A DNA stretch of 64,000 nucleotides, taken from an uncultured Clostridium sp. GTDB taxonomy: Bacteria > Bacillota > Clostridia > Clostridiales > Clostridiaceae. The position numbers and the translations under genes were made by a program. The stretch covers positions 68,509-132,508 of the forward strand of contig CAKVLD010000005.1 in NCBI GenBank assembly GCA_934755305.1. Direction: 5' to 3'. Each line of letters begins with the position of its first letter. Position 1 is the first letter of the stretch. The notes under the pieces are model-generated. The model did not search any database. It was given only the letters and a program-made list of their open reading frames with translations, and was not told where the DNA came from. Below are positions 46,136 through 54,898 of this stretch, piece by piece.

Positions 46136-47608
46136 TTGGCACATAATAAATTGTATAGAAATTTTATAATTTTACAGGAGGATGAGAAAAAGTCTGCTTT
46201 GTCCGGTGAAAAATCCCTATCAGGTTATGCCAAAATAGAAGCAAAAAACGAGAAGTGCAAAATATCATTTTATGTTCAAAACCTTGATAAAAATGATAAA
46301 TATAACATAGTACTTATTTGCTACAAGAAAGACATAAAACAGATAGTAGATTTAGGCTCCTTAAAGGTAAGTGAATCAGGAAAAGGTGAAGCTTCTAAGG
46401 AGTACTATATAAATAACATAGCAGGTTTAGAATTTTCATATGAAAAGATTTCAGGAGCTGCAATTTGTAAAAATAGAGATGGTGAATTGTCATTTTTAAT
46501 GTATGGTTTTATGAATAGTGAAACTGTAAAAGAAGATTGGAAAAAGTGCAAAGTAATAAAATGCAGTGATAAAAATGAAAGTAAGATAGGAAGCTATATT
46601 AAGGAAGAAAAGAAGAAGGATAAAGAAAACTGTAAAGAAGAGTATAAATCATGCAAGAAAGAGTGCAAAGAAGACAAGAAAGATAAAGACTGCGAAGACT
46701 GTAAAAAAGAATGCAAAGAAGATTATAAGAAATGCAAGGAAAAAGAATGTGATGATGATCATAAGAAGGATGAGCATCATCATGATGAAGATAAAAAAGA
46801 TCATCATGAAGAAAAAGAATGTGATAAAGACCATTATGACCATGACCATGAACATCATCATTATGACCATGACCATGAATATCACCATGAAGACCATGCT
46901 CATGAACATCACCATGATGACTGTGAGCATGAATCTTATGATAAAGATAAAAAAGATCATCATAAATATGAAGAATATAAGTATAAGGAAGAACATCACA
47001 AACATGATATGGAAGATGAAAAGCATAATAAATGTGATGATCACCAAAATATATCAGAGAAGAAATCAAACAAAGATAAGATTATGGATTCAAAGTGTGA
47101 GAAATGTGGCAATATTTCAAAATTTGATGATTATGAAATGATTATAGAGCAAACTAGGAAGGATGAAGAAATTGATCCATATGATTTTAATTTAAGAGGT
47201 GCAATTGGTGATTTCTTTAATCAAATAGTTAAAGACTTTGAAGAAGTAAAAGGAAAATTTAAAGATATAAAATACTGTAAGTGGTTTAAAGTTAGAATAA
47301 AGAACTTAGATGATATGTGTAATTCATCAAATTATAATAAGTATACAGTAGCTTATTATCCAATGATAAATTACTATCCTTATATAAAGAAGTATGGTTA
47401 TTTTATGCTTGGATATAAATGCGATTCTAAAGGTGATTTGAAATATATTGTTTATGGAGTTCCTGGCAAAAAGGATCAAGATGAACAACCTTATTCAGGA
47501 AAAACAGGATTTGTTACTTGGATGAATGATAATAAAGATAATGGTGTTGGTTGCTGGTTAATGTTCTATGATTACAAAAATTCAACTGTAGTAGCACCTA
47601 TGAAATAA
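46136..47608 (+). CDS. Clostridial protein with His/Asp-rich metal-binding-like segment
   Basis: 490 residues from a TTG at 46136, with GGAGGG about 9 nt upstream; an earlier in-frame TTG at 46091 lacks an RBS. The N-terminal domain (about 1-150) begins AHNKLYRNFIILQEDEK, a pattern I associate with uncharacterised clostridial proteins next to ksgA. A Lys/Cys/Glu-rich helix (about 155-200) leads into a 100-residue stretch of repeats like HHYDHDHEYHHEDHAHEHHH. A C-terminal domain (about 345-490) has 'DFNLRGAIGDFFNQIVKDFE' and 'GYFMLGYKCDSKGDLKYIVY'. No signal peptide. Possibly spore-associated or metal storing; this is inference. Confidence 0.75.
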   Translation: MAHNKLYRNFIILQEDEKKSALSGEKSLSGYAKIEAKNEKCKISFYVQNLDKNDKYNIVLICYKKDIKQIVDLGSLKVSESGKGEASKEYYINNIAGLEFSYEKISGAAICKNRDGELSFLMYGFMNSETVKEDWKKCKVIKCSDKNESKIGSYIKEEKKKDKENCKEEYKSCKKECKEDKKDKDCEDCKKECKEDYKKCKEKECDDDHKKDEHHHDEDKKDHHEEKECDKDHYDHDHEHHHYDHDHEYHHEDHAHEHHHDDCEHESYDKDKKDHHKYEEYKYKEEHHKHDMEDEKHNKCDDHQNISEKKSNKDKIMDSKCEKCGNISKFDDYEMIIEQTRKDEEIDPYDFNLRGAIGDFFNQIVKDFEEVKGKFKDIKYCKWFKVRIKNLDDMCNSSNYNKYTVAYYPMINYYPYIKKYGYFMLGYKCDSKGDLKYIVYGVPGKKDQDEQPYSGKTGFVTWMNDNKDNGVGCWLMFYDYKNSTVVAPMK

Positions 47609-47619
47609 GGTAAGTAATT

Positions 47620-48180
47620 ATGAATAAAAAGCAATTTACAGTAACTTTTACTTTAGTTTTTCTGATGATTTTATTAGTATTTGTCCAAAGATTTTTTGAT
47701 GATAAATTTAAAGATATAGCCATAATGAATAAAGATATGGGGCAGTTTAAAGAATATTATTTAGATAATGGAAAATATACTTTTTTATTGCCCGATAAAT
47801 GGGAAATGCAAGAATTAAAGGTTGGAGAAGCCGATATTTGCAAAGTGGAATTTAAAGATAAAGAAAATAATATTATAGGTTATATCGAAATAGGAAATGC
47901 TAATAAAAATTTAAGTTCCTTAGCTCAATTAGATATGGATAATATGGTTTTAGAACATAGTAAAGAAATTGTAGAAAACTATAAATCTAATAATAGAAAG
48001 GGTATAAGGACTAATTATAAGACTAAAGTAAAAAAAGGATACACCTTTATTAATGATAATTATTATATTCCTTTAGATGATAATGTATATGGAAAAGTTA
48101 CCTTTATAGTAAAAGAAGAAAGCTATAGTGATGATATTAATGTTATTTTTAAAGCTATTGTAAATAGTTTAAAAAGTTAA
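47620..48180 (+). CDS. Membrane-anchored hypothetical protein, PsbP-like domain
   Basis: 186 residues with one N-terminal helix (MNKKQFTVTFTLVFLMILLV) and an extracellular domain that begins 'GKYTFLLPDKWEMQELKVGE' and ends 'IFKAIVNSLKS'. The beginning and end resemble the domain of the broken gene at 19472. It follows the His-rich gene by 11 nt, so co-transcription is likely. Function unknown. Confidence 0.7.
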   Translation: MNKKQFTVTFTLVFLMILLVFVQRFFDDKFKDIAIMNKDMGQFKEYYLDNGKYTFLLPDKWEMQELKVGEADICKVEFKDKENNIIGYIEIGNANKNLSSLAQLDMDNMVLEHSKEIVENYKSNNRKGIRTNYKTKVKKGYTFINDNYYIPLDDNVYGKVTFIVKEESYSDDINVIFKAIVNSLKS

Positions 48181-48222
48181 GGATTTGCTATTACTAGTGT
48201 AAAGTATTATAATTTATATATA

Positions 48223-48250
48223 TTAGGAGAAGCTAATAAGCTTCTCCTAA
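48223..48250 (+). terminator. Hairpin terminator
   Basis: TTAGGAGAAGCT pairs with AGCTTCTCCTAA. The tail is TTATATATT, a weak T-run. Confidence 0.6.
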
Positions 48251-48293
48251 TTATATATTAAAATAAATTAATAAAGTAAGGAGAGAGCAACGG

Positions 48294-49127
48294 TTGAAGA
48301 ATGTTAGGATCTTATTTTTATGTTTAATTATAGCTATATCAACATGCTTGTCTGGTTGTACTTTAGTAGATAACACTTTAGTAAAACTTAATTTTAAAAA
48401 TGATGATTTTAGATACTTAAAAGAAAGTAGAGTTGAAAAAATAGTAATTCAAAGTACAAGAGATTCAGGTTTTAGATTTGTTATAAATGATACTAATGCT
48501 ATTAACGATATATATAATATTTTAAGTGATGGAAAAGTAAAAAAAGAAAGGACTTCCCTAGATCCAGATTATTATTTTGAAATTTATATTGGAGATGAAG
48601 TGAAAAAATATAACTATGCAGTAAGTGTTGATGAAAGAGGAGTAGGAAACTTTTATGATGAAGATAATTGTTATTTGGTTTCCAAAAATTTAGATGATAC
48701 TATATTGCAAAATCTTTCAACCATAAGGAAACCTAGAAACTTTGAAGATATATATTATAATAGTATATTAAAAGTATTAGAAAAGAAAAAAGATGAATTA
48801 ACTTCTTCTGATAATAAAGTAGGAATTAACATAAGTGGAGATGTAGATTGCTTAAAATATATGTTTTCAGTTGATTTAAAAAGCTTTGAATCTGATTTAG
48901 ATAAAGTTGTACCAGGAACAAGGCTTATAGATAATGACAGTTCGAATTTTGATACTGTTATAACTGTAAAAAATAGAGGATATAGCACAAAAGTCTTCAA
49001 AACAGCTATAGTAGTTGATAATAAAAAAGATAAAAGTTATGAAACTTACTATGTTGAAGGAGTTTATGAATATAAAAGTTGGACTATAACAGTAAGTGAA
49101 CCAAATGAAAAACCAAAGAATTGGTAA
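48294..49127 (+). CDS. Putative lipoprotein
   Basis: 277 residues. 'LFLCLIIAISTCLSGC' is a lipobox signal peptide with Cys22 as the likely lipid site. A first domain contains 'SRVEKIVIQSTRDSGFRFVI' and 'IYNILSDGKVKKERTSLDPD', of the kind found in YhfM-like extracellular proteins (inference). A second beta-rich region follows. The start is TTG at 48294 after GGAGAG. It ends 20 nt before the Mrp start. Function unknown. Confidence 0.75.
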   Translation: MKNVRILFLCLIIAISTCLSGCTLVDNTLVKLNFKNDDFRYLKESRVEKIVIQSTRDSGFRFVINDTNAINDIYNILSDGKVKKERTSLDPDYYFEIYIGDEVKKYNYAVSVDERGVGNFYDEDNCYLVSKNLDDTILQNLSTIRKPRNFEDIYYNSILKVLEKKKDELTSSDNKVGINISGDVDCLKYMFSVDLKSFESDLDKVVPGTRLIDNDSSNFDTVITVKNRGYSTKVFKTAIVVDNKKDKSYETYYVEGVYEYKSWTITVSEPNEKPKNW

Positions 49128-49147
49128 TTATTGAGGAGGATAAGAGA

Positions 49148-49990
49148 ATGGGTAGTTGTGAAAATTGTGCAAGTAAAGATAAATGTGCATCAAAAGGAAT
49201 TACATCATGTGAAACTACATTTAAGGTTTTACCAAAGTATGGAGAGATAAAGAACGTAATTGGTGTAATTAGTGGTAAAGGTGGAGTTGGAAAGTCTACA
49301 ATAACAGGTATTATGGCTTCACTTTTAAGAAAAAAAGGATATAAAGTAGGAGTTTTAGATGCAGATATTACAGGCCCATCTATGCCAAGATTTTTTGGCA
49401 TAAATAAAGAAAGAGCAGTAATAACGCCTATTGATGAAAATACAGTTAAGTTTACACCAGTAGAAACTAAGAGTGGAATAAAAGTGATGTCTTTAAATTT
49501 AGTAACTCAAGTAGAGGATCAGCCAGTAATTTGGAGAGGTCCAGTAATTACTGGAGTATTAAATCAATTATATGTGGATACTGAATGGGGAGATTTAGAT
49601 TATTTACTAATAGACATGCCACCAGGAACAGGAGACATAGCATTAACAGTAATGAATGATTTCCCATTAAAAGAACTAATAATAGTTTCTACACCACAAG
49701 ACATGGTATCAATGATTGTTAAAAAGGTTGTTACTATGGCTGAAAAGGTTGGAATTAAAATAAGAGGTGTAGTTGAAAACATGTCTTATATAATGTGTCC
49801 AGGTTGCGAAAGTAAGTTACGTATATTTAGTAAGAAATCTGCAGAAGAACATGCAGAATACTTAGGAATACCTCTAATAGGAGAACTTCCAATAGATGTA
49901 GAGTTTACAGAAGCCTTAGAAAATGGAACAGCTGAAGAATATGTTTTAGATAATCCTTTATATTCATTAATATTTGAAGGTCTATATTAA
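49148..49990 (+). CDS. Mrp/NBP35-family iron-sulfur carrier ATPase
   Basis: 280 residues. Walker A 'VISGKGGVGKSTITGIMASL', 'VLDADITGPSMPRFFGI', 'LIDMPPGTGDIALTVM', and the C-terminal CPGC pair for [4Fe-4S] binding are all present. The N-terminus adds four Cys (CENCASKDKCASKGITSC), as in eukaryote-like Nbp35 proteins. It delivers Fe-S clusters to target proteins. ATG at 49148 has GAGGAGG upstream; the ferredoxin gene follows. Confidence 0.93.
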   Translation: MGSCENCASKDKCASKGITSCETTFKVLPKYGEIKNVIGVISGKGGVGKSTITGIMASLLRKKGYKVGVLDADITGPSMPRFFGINKERAVITPIDENTVKFTPVETKSGIKVMSLNLVTQVEDQPVIWRGPVITGVLNQLYVDTEWGDLDYLLIDMPPGTGDIALTVMNDFPLKELIIVSTPQDMVSMIVKKVVTMAEKVGIKIRGVVENMSYIMCPGCESKLRIFSKKSAEEHAEYLGIPLIGELPIDVEFTEALENGTAEEYVLDNPLYSLIFEGLY

Positions 49991-50050
49991 TAAGATTTAT
50001 AAATTAGGCAATAATAGTTATGTAAAGTTCTAATGAAAGGGGTCATAACT

Positions 50051-50242
50051 ATGAAGGCAAAAGTAGATCAAGATACATGCATTGGTTGTGGATTATGTGA
50101 ATCAATATGTGATGAGTTATTTCAATTACAAGATGATGGAAAGGCTCATGCAGTACACGAAGAAGTACCAGATGGGTTAGAAGATGCTGCAAAGGATGCA
50201 GAATCTAGTTGTCCAGTTGATGCTATAAGATGTGAAGAATAG
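50051..50242 (+). CDS. Single-cluster [4Fe-4S] ferredoxin
   Basis: 63 residues. One cluster motif CxxCxxC...C is seen as CIGCGLCESIC plus the distant 'SSCPVDAI'. The second cluster of classical clostridial ferredoxins is missing, so it is the mono-cluster type. It moves electrons at low potential in the cytoplasm. ATG at 50051 has AAAGGGG upstream. Its neighbour Mrp supplies Fe-S clusters, which may be only coincidental. Confidence 0.9.
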   Translation: MKAKVDQDTCIGCGLCESICDELFQLQDDGKAHAVHEEVPDGLEDAAKDAESSCPVDAIRCEE

Positions 50243-50310
50243 GTTAAAAAAGGATTTTATATATTAAGTATTAATAAATATATAATTTTTATAAAAGAAA
50301 TAATTAATAA

Positions 50311-50376
50311 AATAACTTCTTCTTAGTAGTGACTATAATAAGCGTTATATTCCTATTAAATAAGGAGTTATTTTTA
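50311..50376 (+). terminator. Terminator after ferredoxin
   Basis: AAAATAACTTCTT pairs with AAGGAGTTATTTTT. Confidence 0.6.
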
Positions 50377-50396
50377 TATTATTGGGGGAGATATAT

Positions 50397-51185
50397 ATGG
50401 AATTAAAGTTAATACACGATAAAGAAACTATTAAGGAATATTTATTAGATAAAAATAAGCCTAATTTTATGTATCATTTAAGTTACTTGGAAGAAGGTTT
50501 TTGGGAATATGCACAATTTTATGGGCTTTATGAAAATGATAAGTTAAAGGCAACAGCTATATTTTGTATCAATTATGGAATACCTATATTAATAGGAAGC
50601 TCCTATATAACTAAAGATATGTATCAAGATGAAATTATAAAAATGCTTAGTAATTTTTTACCTAGCAGTATATATTGTCATTTAAATATAGATACGTATA
50701 AGCACTTACTTAAAGGTAGAATATTAGGTGAACATATTAAATATTATAATATGAAGTTAAATAAAGAGAGTTTTATAAATATTAAAGATATAGATTACAA
50801 TATAGAAGTTAATAAACTTAACCCATCAAAAAAAGAAGAGCTTATAGAATTTTTTGATGAAAATCATCCAGGCTTTATGTTAGAGGAAAAGTTCTTTAAT
50901 GAGGGATTATATCATGCAATAAAATTGGATAATTCTATAGTAAGTGTATGTGGTATATTTTCAGATTCAAAAGAGGTAATACAAATAGGTAATGTTGCTA
51001 CAGCTATAAATTATAGAAAAAGAGGATTAGCGCGACGTTGCTTATATGAAATAATAAAAACTATTATGCCTATGAATAAGGAAATTGTATTAAATGTGAA
51101 GCAAGATAATAAAAATGCACTTAATCTATATTCTAAGATGGGCTTTGAAGTTATAGGGGAGTTTGAAGAAGTAACATTTGAATAA
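50397..51185 (+). CDS. GNAT acetyltransferase
   Basis: 262 residues. The acetyl-CoA-binding motif is 'IGNVATAINYRKRGLARRCL' (RKRGLA), followed by 'NALNLYSKMGFEVIGEFEEV', which is canonical. The N-terminal half resembles a second, acetyl-CoA-less GNAT-like domain. GGGGGAG precedes the ATG at 50397. Substrate unknown. Confidence 0.83.
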   Translation: MELKLIHDKETIKEYLLDKNKPNFMYHLSYLEEGFWEYAQFYGLYENDKLKATAIFCINYGIPILIGSSYITKDMYQDEIIKMLSNFLPSSIYCHLNIDTYKHLLKGRILGEHIKYYNMKLNKESFINIKDIDYNIEVNKLNPSKKEELIEFFDENHPGFMLEEKFFNEGLYHAIKLDNSIVSVCGIFSDSKEVIQIGNVATAINYRKRGLARRCLYEIIKTIMPMNKEIVLNVKQDNKNALNLYSKMGFEVIGEFEEVTFE

Positions 51186-51202
51186 CTTTTATTACTTATA
51201 GT

Positions 51203-51273
51203 AAAAAAGAATGTATTAAATAATAGAAATTTAGATTTTACTAAATTGATATTAATTCAATACATTCTTTTAA
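51203..51273. terminator. Bidirectional terminator between GNAT and thiT
   Basis: AAAAAAGAATGTATT pairs with AATACATTCTTTT across a 40-nt loop. Confidence 0.65.
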
Positions 51274-51948
51274 TTATATATTTGAATAATTTTTATTTGA
51301 TACAAGTTTTTTTAATGGAATAATAGCTAATATAACCATACAAATTACAGCATCTGAAGCTACCATAGGTGCATTTACAACAAAAGAATATATCCATGGA
51401 TTCATACCATAATCAGCAGCATATGCTCCAAAGAAGACAAGCCCTGATATAAAATGACATATAAACTTAGTGAAGAATGCCACAGCAGTTCCTACTAAAG
51501 GTTTGTCTTTAAAGTAACCAGCTAATCCTATTGCTAATGATGGTAAAGGATAATCAAATAAAATTTGAACTGGGTGAACAAAATATGGATCAAGGAATAA
51601 GTTTAAAAGCCCATATAAAAATCCAGAGAGCATTCCAACTTCAGGTCCATACATAAAAGCTATAAGAAGTAAAGGAACCATTCCTCCAAGGGTAACGCTA
51701 CCTCCCATAGGAAAATGATATATTCTAAAGATTTGTAATATACAGGCTAAAGCTAAAGCTAAACCTATACGAGTAATCATTTTAGCATCTAACTTAACCT
51801 TTTTAAATATTAATAAAGCTATAATGATAATACCTAATCCAAGTAATCCAAACAGTGATGTAAAGTTATTTGTGATTTCTTGAAGTTTTTCTGAAAAACC
51901 ACTAAAGTATGAAGTAAATCTTTCAGACCAATCAGCAAAAATTTGCAT
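51274..51948 (-). CDS. thiT: ThiT, ECF thiamine transporter S component
   Basis: 224 residues, six membrane helices. 'IYHFPMGGSVTLGGMVPLLL' with 'IAFMYGPEVGMLSGFLYGLL' is the ThiT signature. It binds thiamine outside the cell and works with the shared ECF module, which is not in this window. GGGGGA precedes the ATG. I find no TPP riboswitch in the 70-nt leader, although thiT genes often have one. Confidence 0.9.
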   Translation of the reverse strand: MQIFADWSERFTSYFSGFSEKLQEITNNFTSLFGLLGLGIIIIALLIFKKVKLDAKMITRIGLALALACILQIFRIYHFPMGGSVTLGGMVPLLLIAFMYGPEVGMLSGFLYGLLNLFLDPYFVHPVQILFDYPLPSLAIGLAGYFKDKPLVGTAVAFFTKFICHFISGLVFFGAYAADYGMNPWIYSFVVNAPMVASDAVICMVILAIIPLKKLVSNKNYSNI

Positions 51949-52020
51949 AAAAAATCCCCCTTTTAATGAGAAAATTTTGCTATTTATTTAATAATACATT
52001 ATGTAATTTTATGACATGTG

Positions 52021-52221
52021 TTAGAAAAAGTCAATAAAACTATTAGTTAAGGTATTAGAAGATACAGCATTTCTACTACAGCTTATATTAGTGTCAGATA
52101 GATGAACAGATTCGCCTACATTAGTATTAGATATTAGTTTAAGTGGAATAGTAGCGACACTACCATCTTCTAAAGCAACAAAAGCATCTAAAGCATTTTT
52201 TTCAAGAACAATTACTTTCAT
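52021..52221 (-). CDS. Small protein, DUF3006-like fold (tentative)
   Basis: 66 residues. 'VIVLEKNALDAFVALEDGSV' and 'ATIPLKLISNTNVGESVHLS' resemble a small beta-barrel that binds ligands or regulates (DUF3006-like, tentative). Minus strand; the AGGTTA 8 nt upstream is a modest RBS. Not certain to be expressed; the N-terminus is good and the Ser/Asn-rich tail (RNAVSSNTLTNSFIDFF) is of unknown role. Confidence 0.55.
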   Translation of the reverse strand: MKVIVLEKNALDAFVALEDGSVATIPLKLISNTNVGESVHLSDTNISCSRNAVSSNTLTNSFIDFF

Positions 52222-52323
52222 TAGTTATTAACCTGAACTATCAAGATAATAGTTTCCTTTCTTTAAGAATAAAATCTTCTCAAAATATAGGATGGTCATA
52301 AAAAAAGAAGATATACTTTAAAG

Positions 52324-52770
52324 TTAAAGTATATCTTTGTAAATATCAGTATATATAATTTGAAATACTTCTAATGCCTCTTCTATTTTGGATTTTAAAA
52401 GAACTTTTTTCTTATTAAAGTCTTCTAAACCAGCATCGGTTATTGTGTATATTTTTTGGAACTTTTTTTTGGGATTATCCCATTCTCCAATTATATATCC
52501 TTGCTTTTCTAATTTTTTTAGTAAAGGATATATGCCACCAGTACTTGGGGTCCAAAGTCCACGAGTTCTTTCACTTATTTTATGAGATATATCATTACCA
52601 TTAGAAGGAACTATACTTAATATATAAAGGACATATATAGGTAATAAGCCTTTGGTGAATACTTGACCTACTGCCTCTTTTTCTTTTTCAACTTTTTTTA
52701 ATTCCGATAGCTTACGTTTATATTCTTCATATAATCGTTTTTCTTCAGCTCGTATATCTTTTACAGGCAT
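52324..52770 (-). CDS. PadR-family transcriptional regulator
   Basis: 148 residues. The winged-helix PadR pattern is clear: 'GLLPIYVLYILSIVPSNGND', then 'ISHKI', 'WTPSTGGIYPLLKKLEKQGY' and 'FQKIYTITDAGLEDFNKKK'. An N-terminal charged helix (about 45 residues) is an addition. The ATG at 52770 has GAGGTTG upstream, overlapping the end of the degV gene. It may control degV and itself through the 24-bp repeats at 53657. Confidence 0.85.
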   Translation of the reverse strand: MPVKDIRAEEKRLYEEYKRKLSELKKVEKEKEAVGQVFTKGLLPIYVLYILSIVPSNGNDISHKISERTRGLWTPSTGGIYPLLKKLEKQGYIIGEWDNPKKKFQKIYTITDAGLEDFNKKKVLLKSKIEEALEVFQIIYTDIYKDIL

Positions 52771-52774
52771 AGAA

Positions 52775-53623
52775 TTATTCAACCTCTTCGATAACAAAAC
52801 CAATTAAGCCAGGGCCAGTATGAATACCTAAAGAAGATCCTATAATACCTCTATGTATTTCATTAATGTTATCAAAATCCTTAACTGCTTCAAAAAGGAC
52901 ATCGCCTTCTTCTTGAGCTCCACCATCCATAACCCAAAGATTACATTTTTTATTAGTTAAATATCCTTTAGCTATTTCTTTAAGTTTGCTTATAGCTTGT
53001 TTTTTTCCTCTTATTTTAGCATAAGTATGATAAACACCGTCATCGCCTACAGTAATCAATGGTTTTAAATTAAGAAGTTCACCGATTGTACCAGCTACTT
53101 TTCCTATTCTTCCACCTTTTTTTAGATATTCTAATGTATCTACAATAAAGTATGTATGAACTTTAGTGCGTAATTTTGGTAACACTTCTATTATTTCTTC
53201 AAAACTTTTACCTTCTTCAATTAATTTAGCAGTAGAAAGTACTAAAGCACCTTCAGCCATAGTAAGGGTTTTTGAATCGTAAACATAAGAAGTTAGATTA
53301 GGATGATTTTCAAGAGCAAGTCTAATGGAATTCCAAGTTCCTGAAAGTTCTGAAGAAATAGTTATACATATTATATGAGTATAACCTTCTGCTTCTAAAT
53401 TACATAATATATTTTCTATTCTTTGAACACTTGGTAATGATGTAGATGGCATTTCTTCTTTTAATCTACGATATATTTCAGCTGGTTTAATGTTAATTCC
53501 ATCTTCATATTCAGAACCATCAGAATAAATTATTCTAAATGGGGCAAGCTGTATATTGTATTTTTTCATTAAATCTACAGATATATCAGCAGCGCTATCT
53601 GTTAATAAAGCTATTTTTTGCAT
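52775..53623 (-). CDS. DegV-family fatty-acid-binding protein
   Basis: 282 residues. DegV proteins bind fatty acids and, as FakB, deliver them to the FakA kinase. 'MQKIALLTDSAADISVDLMK', 'TSLPSVQRIENILCNLEAEG' (TS.PS motif), 'CITISSELSGTWNSIRLALE' and 'LKKGGRIGKVAGTIGELLNL' are present. No fakA nearby. AGGAGG precedes the ATG. padR follows with almost no gap, so they form an operon. Confidence 0.93.
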   Translation of the reverse strand: MQKIALLTDSAADISVDLMKKYNIQLAPFRIIYSDGSEYEDGINIKPAEIYRRLKEEMPSTSLPSVQRIENILCNLEAEGYTHIICITISSELSGTWNSIRLALENHPNLTSYVYDSKTLTMAEGALVLSTAKLIEEGKSFEEIIEVLPKLRTKVHTYFIVDTLEYLKKGGRIGKVAGTIGELLNLKPLITVGDDGVYHTYAKIRGKKQAISKLKEIAKGYLTNKKCNLWVMDGGAQEEGDVLFEAVKDFDNINEIHRGIIGSSLGIHTGPGLIGFVIEEVE

Positions 53624-53656
53624 TAAGATACCTCCTAGGAATTTAAACTATAGCAT

Positions 53657-53722
53657 TATTGATATAGTTTATTATATCACTATTGATAATGTTAACTATA
53701 TCATTATTGATAAAGTTAATCA
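53657..53722. promoter_or_regulatory. Three 24-bp tandem repeats, possible operator
   Basis: Repeats start at 53657, 53681 and 53705 with TATTGATA-N2-GTT at the same phase each time. CTATATCA-like half-sites make parts palindromic. They lie between the divergent degV-padR and GGDEF genes. Confidence 0.55.
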
Positions 53723-53811
53723 ATGAATATTTTGGAAAAAGTTTAGTGTTGGAGGTTGGTCAAAATGGGTATATAATTATAAGTAGCTCAAATTGTACAA
53801 AAGGAGTAGAT

Positions 53812-54834
53812 ATGGGGGATAATGTTTTTATAAATATATGTTTTTCTATTCTAGTAATTATTATATTGGTTTTTATAATAAGAGTATTAATTTTAAAGAA
53901 AAAAATTAAAAATATTAATAGGTTGCAAAAGGAAATCAATATATTAGGAGATGATATATCTCTATTACAAAAGAATAAAGAAACCTATAAATACGCATTA
54001 GATGAAACGATTAGATTACTAGGAAAAGGTGATAGGGGCAATATCTTAATAAAAAATTCTGATGGAACATTCAAGTGCATAGCAAAAATGGAATCAGAAA
54101 AATATAAAAACAAGAAAATATTTGATGTAGGTGATGTAAAAAAATATAAGAATATTTCTATTTTAAATAGAAATATTCTTAATATTGGAACAGTACTAGT
54201 TTCACCATTAAAATATCATGGGGATATAATTGCTTTAATAAAAATAGAATCTTTAAAATTATTTAAAAAGTTTAATGAAGAAGACGTAATTATTATGAAG
54301 CAAATCAGACATGAGTTTGAAGTAGCCATAAGAAATTATATTGCTCAAGAAAAACTTAAATATATAGCTACCCATGATGAACTTACTGATTTATATAATA
54401 GAAGATACTTCAATGAAATCTTTGAAGAACAACTAAAATTAATGAGCAATAAGAAAAGTAAGGGATACCTTGTAGTTATAGATTTAGATAATTTTAAGAT
54501 AATTAATGATTCATATGGACATGTTCAAGGAGATAGAGCAATTATGGCTATGGCAGATGCTATGAGAGATATCTTAGATGTAACCGATACCTATGCAAGA
54601 ATGTCTGGAGATGAATTTATAATTATATTTAGAAATAATACTTATGAAGAAGTAGAAGAGAAACTAATAAAGATCAGAAAAAAGATTCGAGAATCTAGAG
54701 GTGATTTAGAAATAGATTTTACTTATGGTATAGCTGCTATAAATTACGAAGAAACTCTAGATAAAGATGAACTTTTTGCTAATGCAGATAAAGCTATGTA
54801 TGATAATAAAAAAATTAAAAAAGTGGGAAGATAA
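53812..54834 (+). CDS. GGDEF-domain protein (probable diguanylate cyclase)
   Basis: 340 residues. A membrane helix (about 5-25) and a coiled-coil segment precede a GAF-like sensor part (about 60-175). The GGDEF domain has 'ATHDELTDLYNRRYFNEIFE', 'LVVIDLDNFKIINDSYGH' and active site 'RMSGDEFIIIF' (SGDEF). An inhibitory RxxD is not obvious. It would make cyclic di-GMP. ATG at 53812 with AAAGGAG upstream; an earlier in-frame ATG (53683) has no RBS and falls inside the repeats. Confidence 0.88.
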   Translation: MGDNVFINICFSILVIIILVFIIRVLILKKKIKNINRLQKEINILGDDISLLQKNKETYKYALDETIRLLGKGDRGNILIKNSDGTFKCIAKMESEKYKNKKIFDVGDVKKYKNISILNRNILNIGTVLVSPLKYHGDIIALIKIESLKLFKKFNEEDVIIMKQIRHEFEVAIRNYIAQEKLKYIATHDELTDLYNRRYFNEIFEEQLKLMSNKKSKGYLVVIDLDNFKIINDSYGHVQGDRAIMAMADAMRDILDVTDTYARMSGDEFIIIFRNNTYEEVEEKLIKIRKKIRESRGDLEIDFTYGIAAINYEETLDKDELFANADKAMYDNKKIKKVGR

Positions 54835-54845
54835 ATTTAGTAAAT

Positions 54846-54893
54846 AAAAAGTGCTTCAGCTATTAATAAGAGTAATAGTTCAAGCACTTTTTT
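54846..54893. terminator. Terminator between convergent genes
   Basis: AAAAAGTGCTT pairs with AAGCACTTTTTT. Confidence 0.8.
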
Positions 54894-54898
54894 ATATA

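Noticed and set aside
46599..47141. Long open frames on both strands (132-156 codons) overlapping the His-rich gene
   Set aside because: They arise from the low-complexity GAT/CAT repeats; the products are Met/Ile/Phe- or His/Tyr-rich, with no RBS.
53683..53811. Longer N-terminus for the GGDEF protein
   Set aside because: The ATG at 53683 has no RBS and lies inside the 24-bp repeats; the start at 53812 has AAAGGAG and begins a clean membrane helix.
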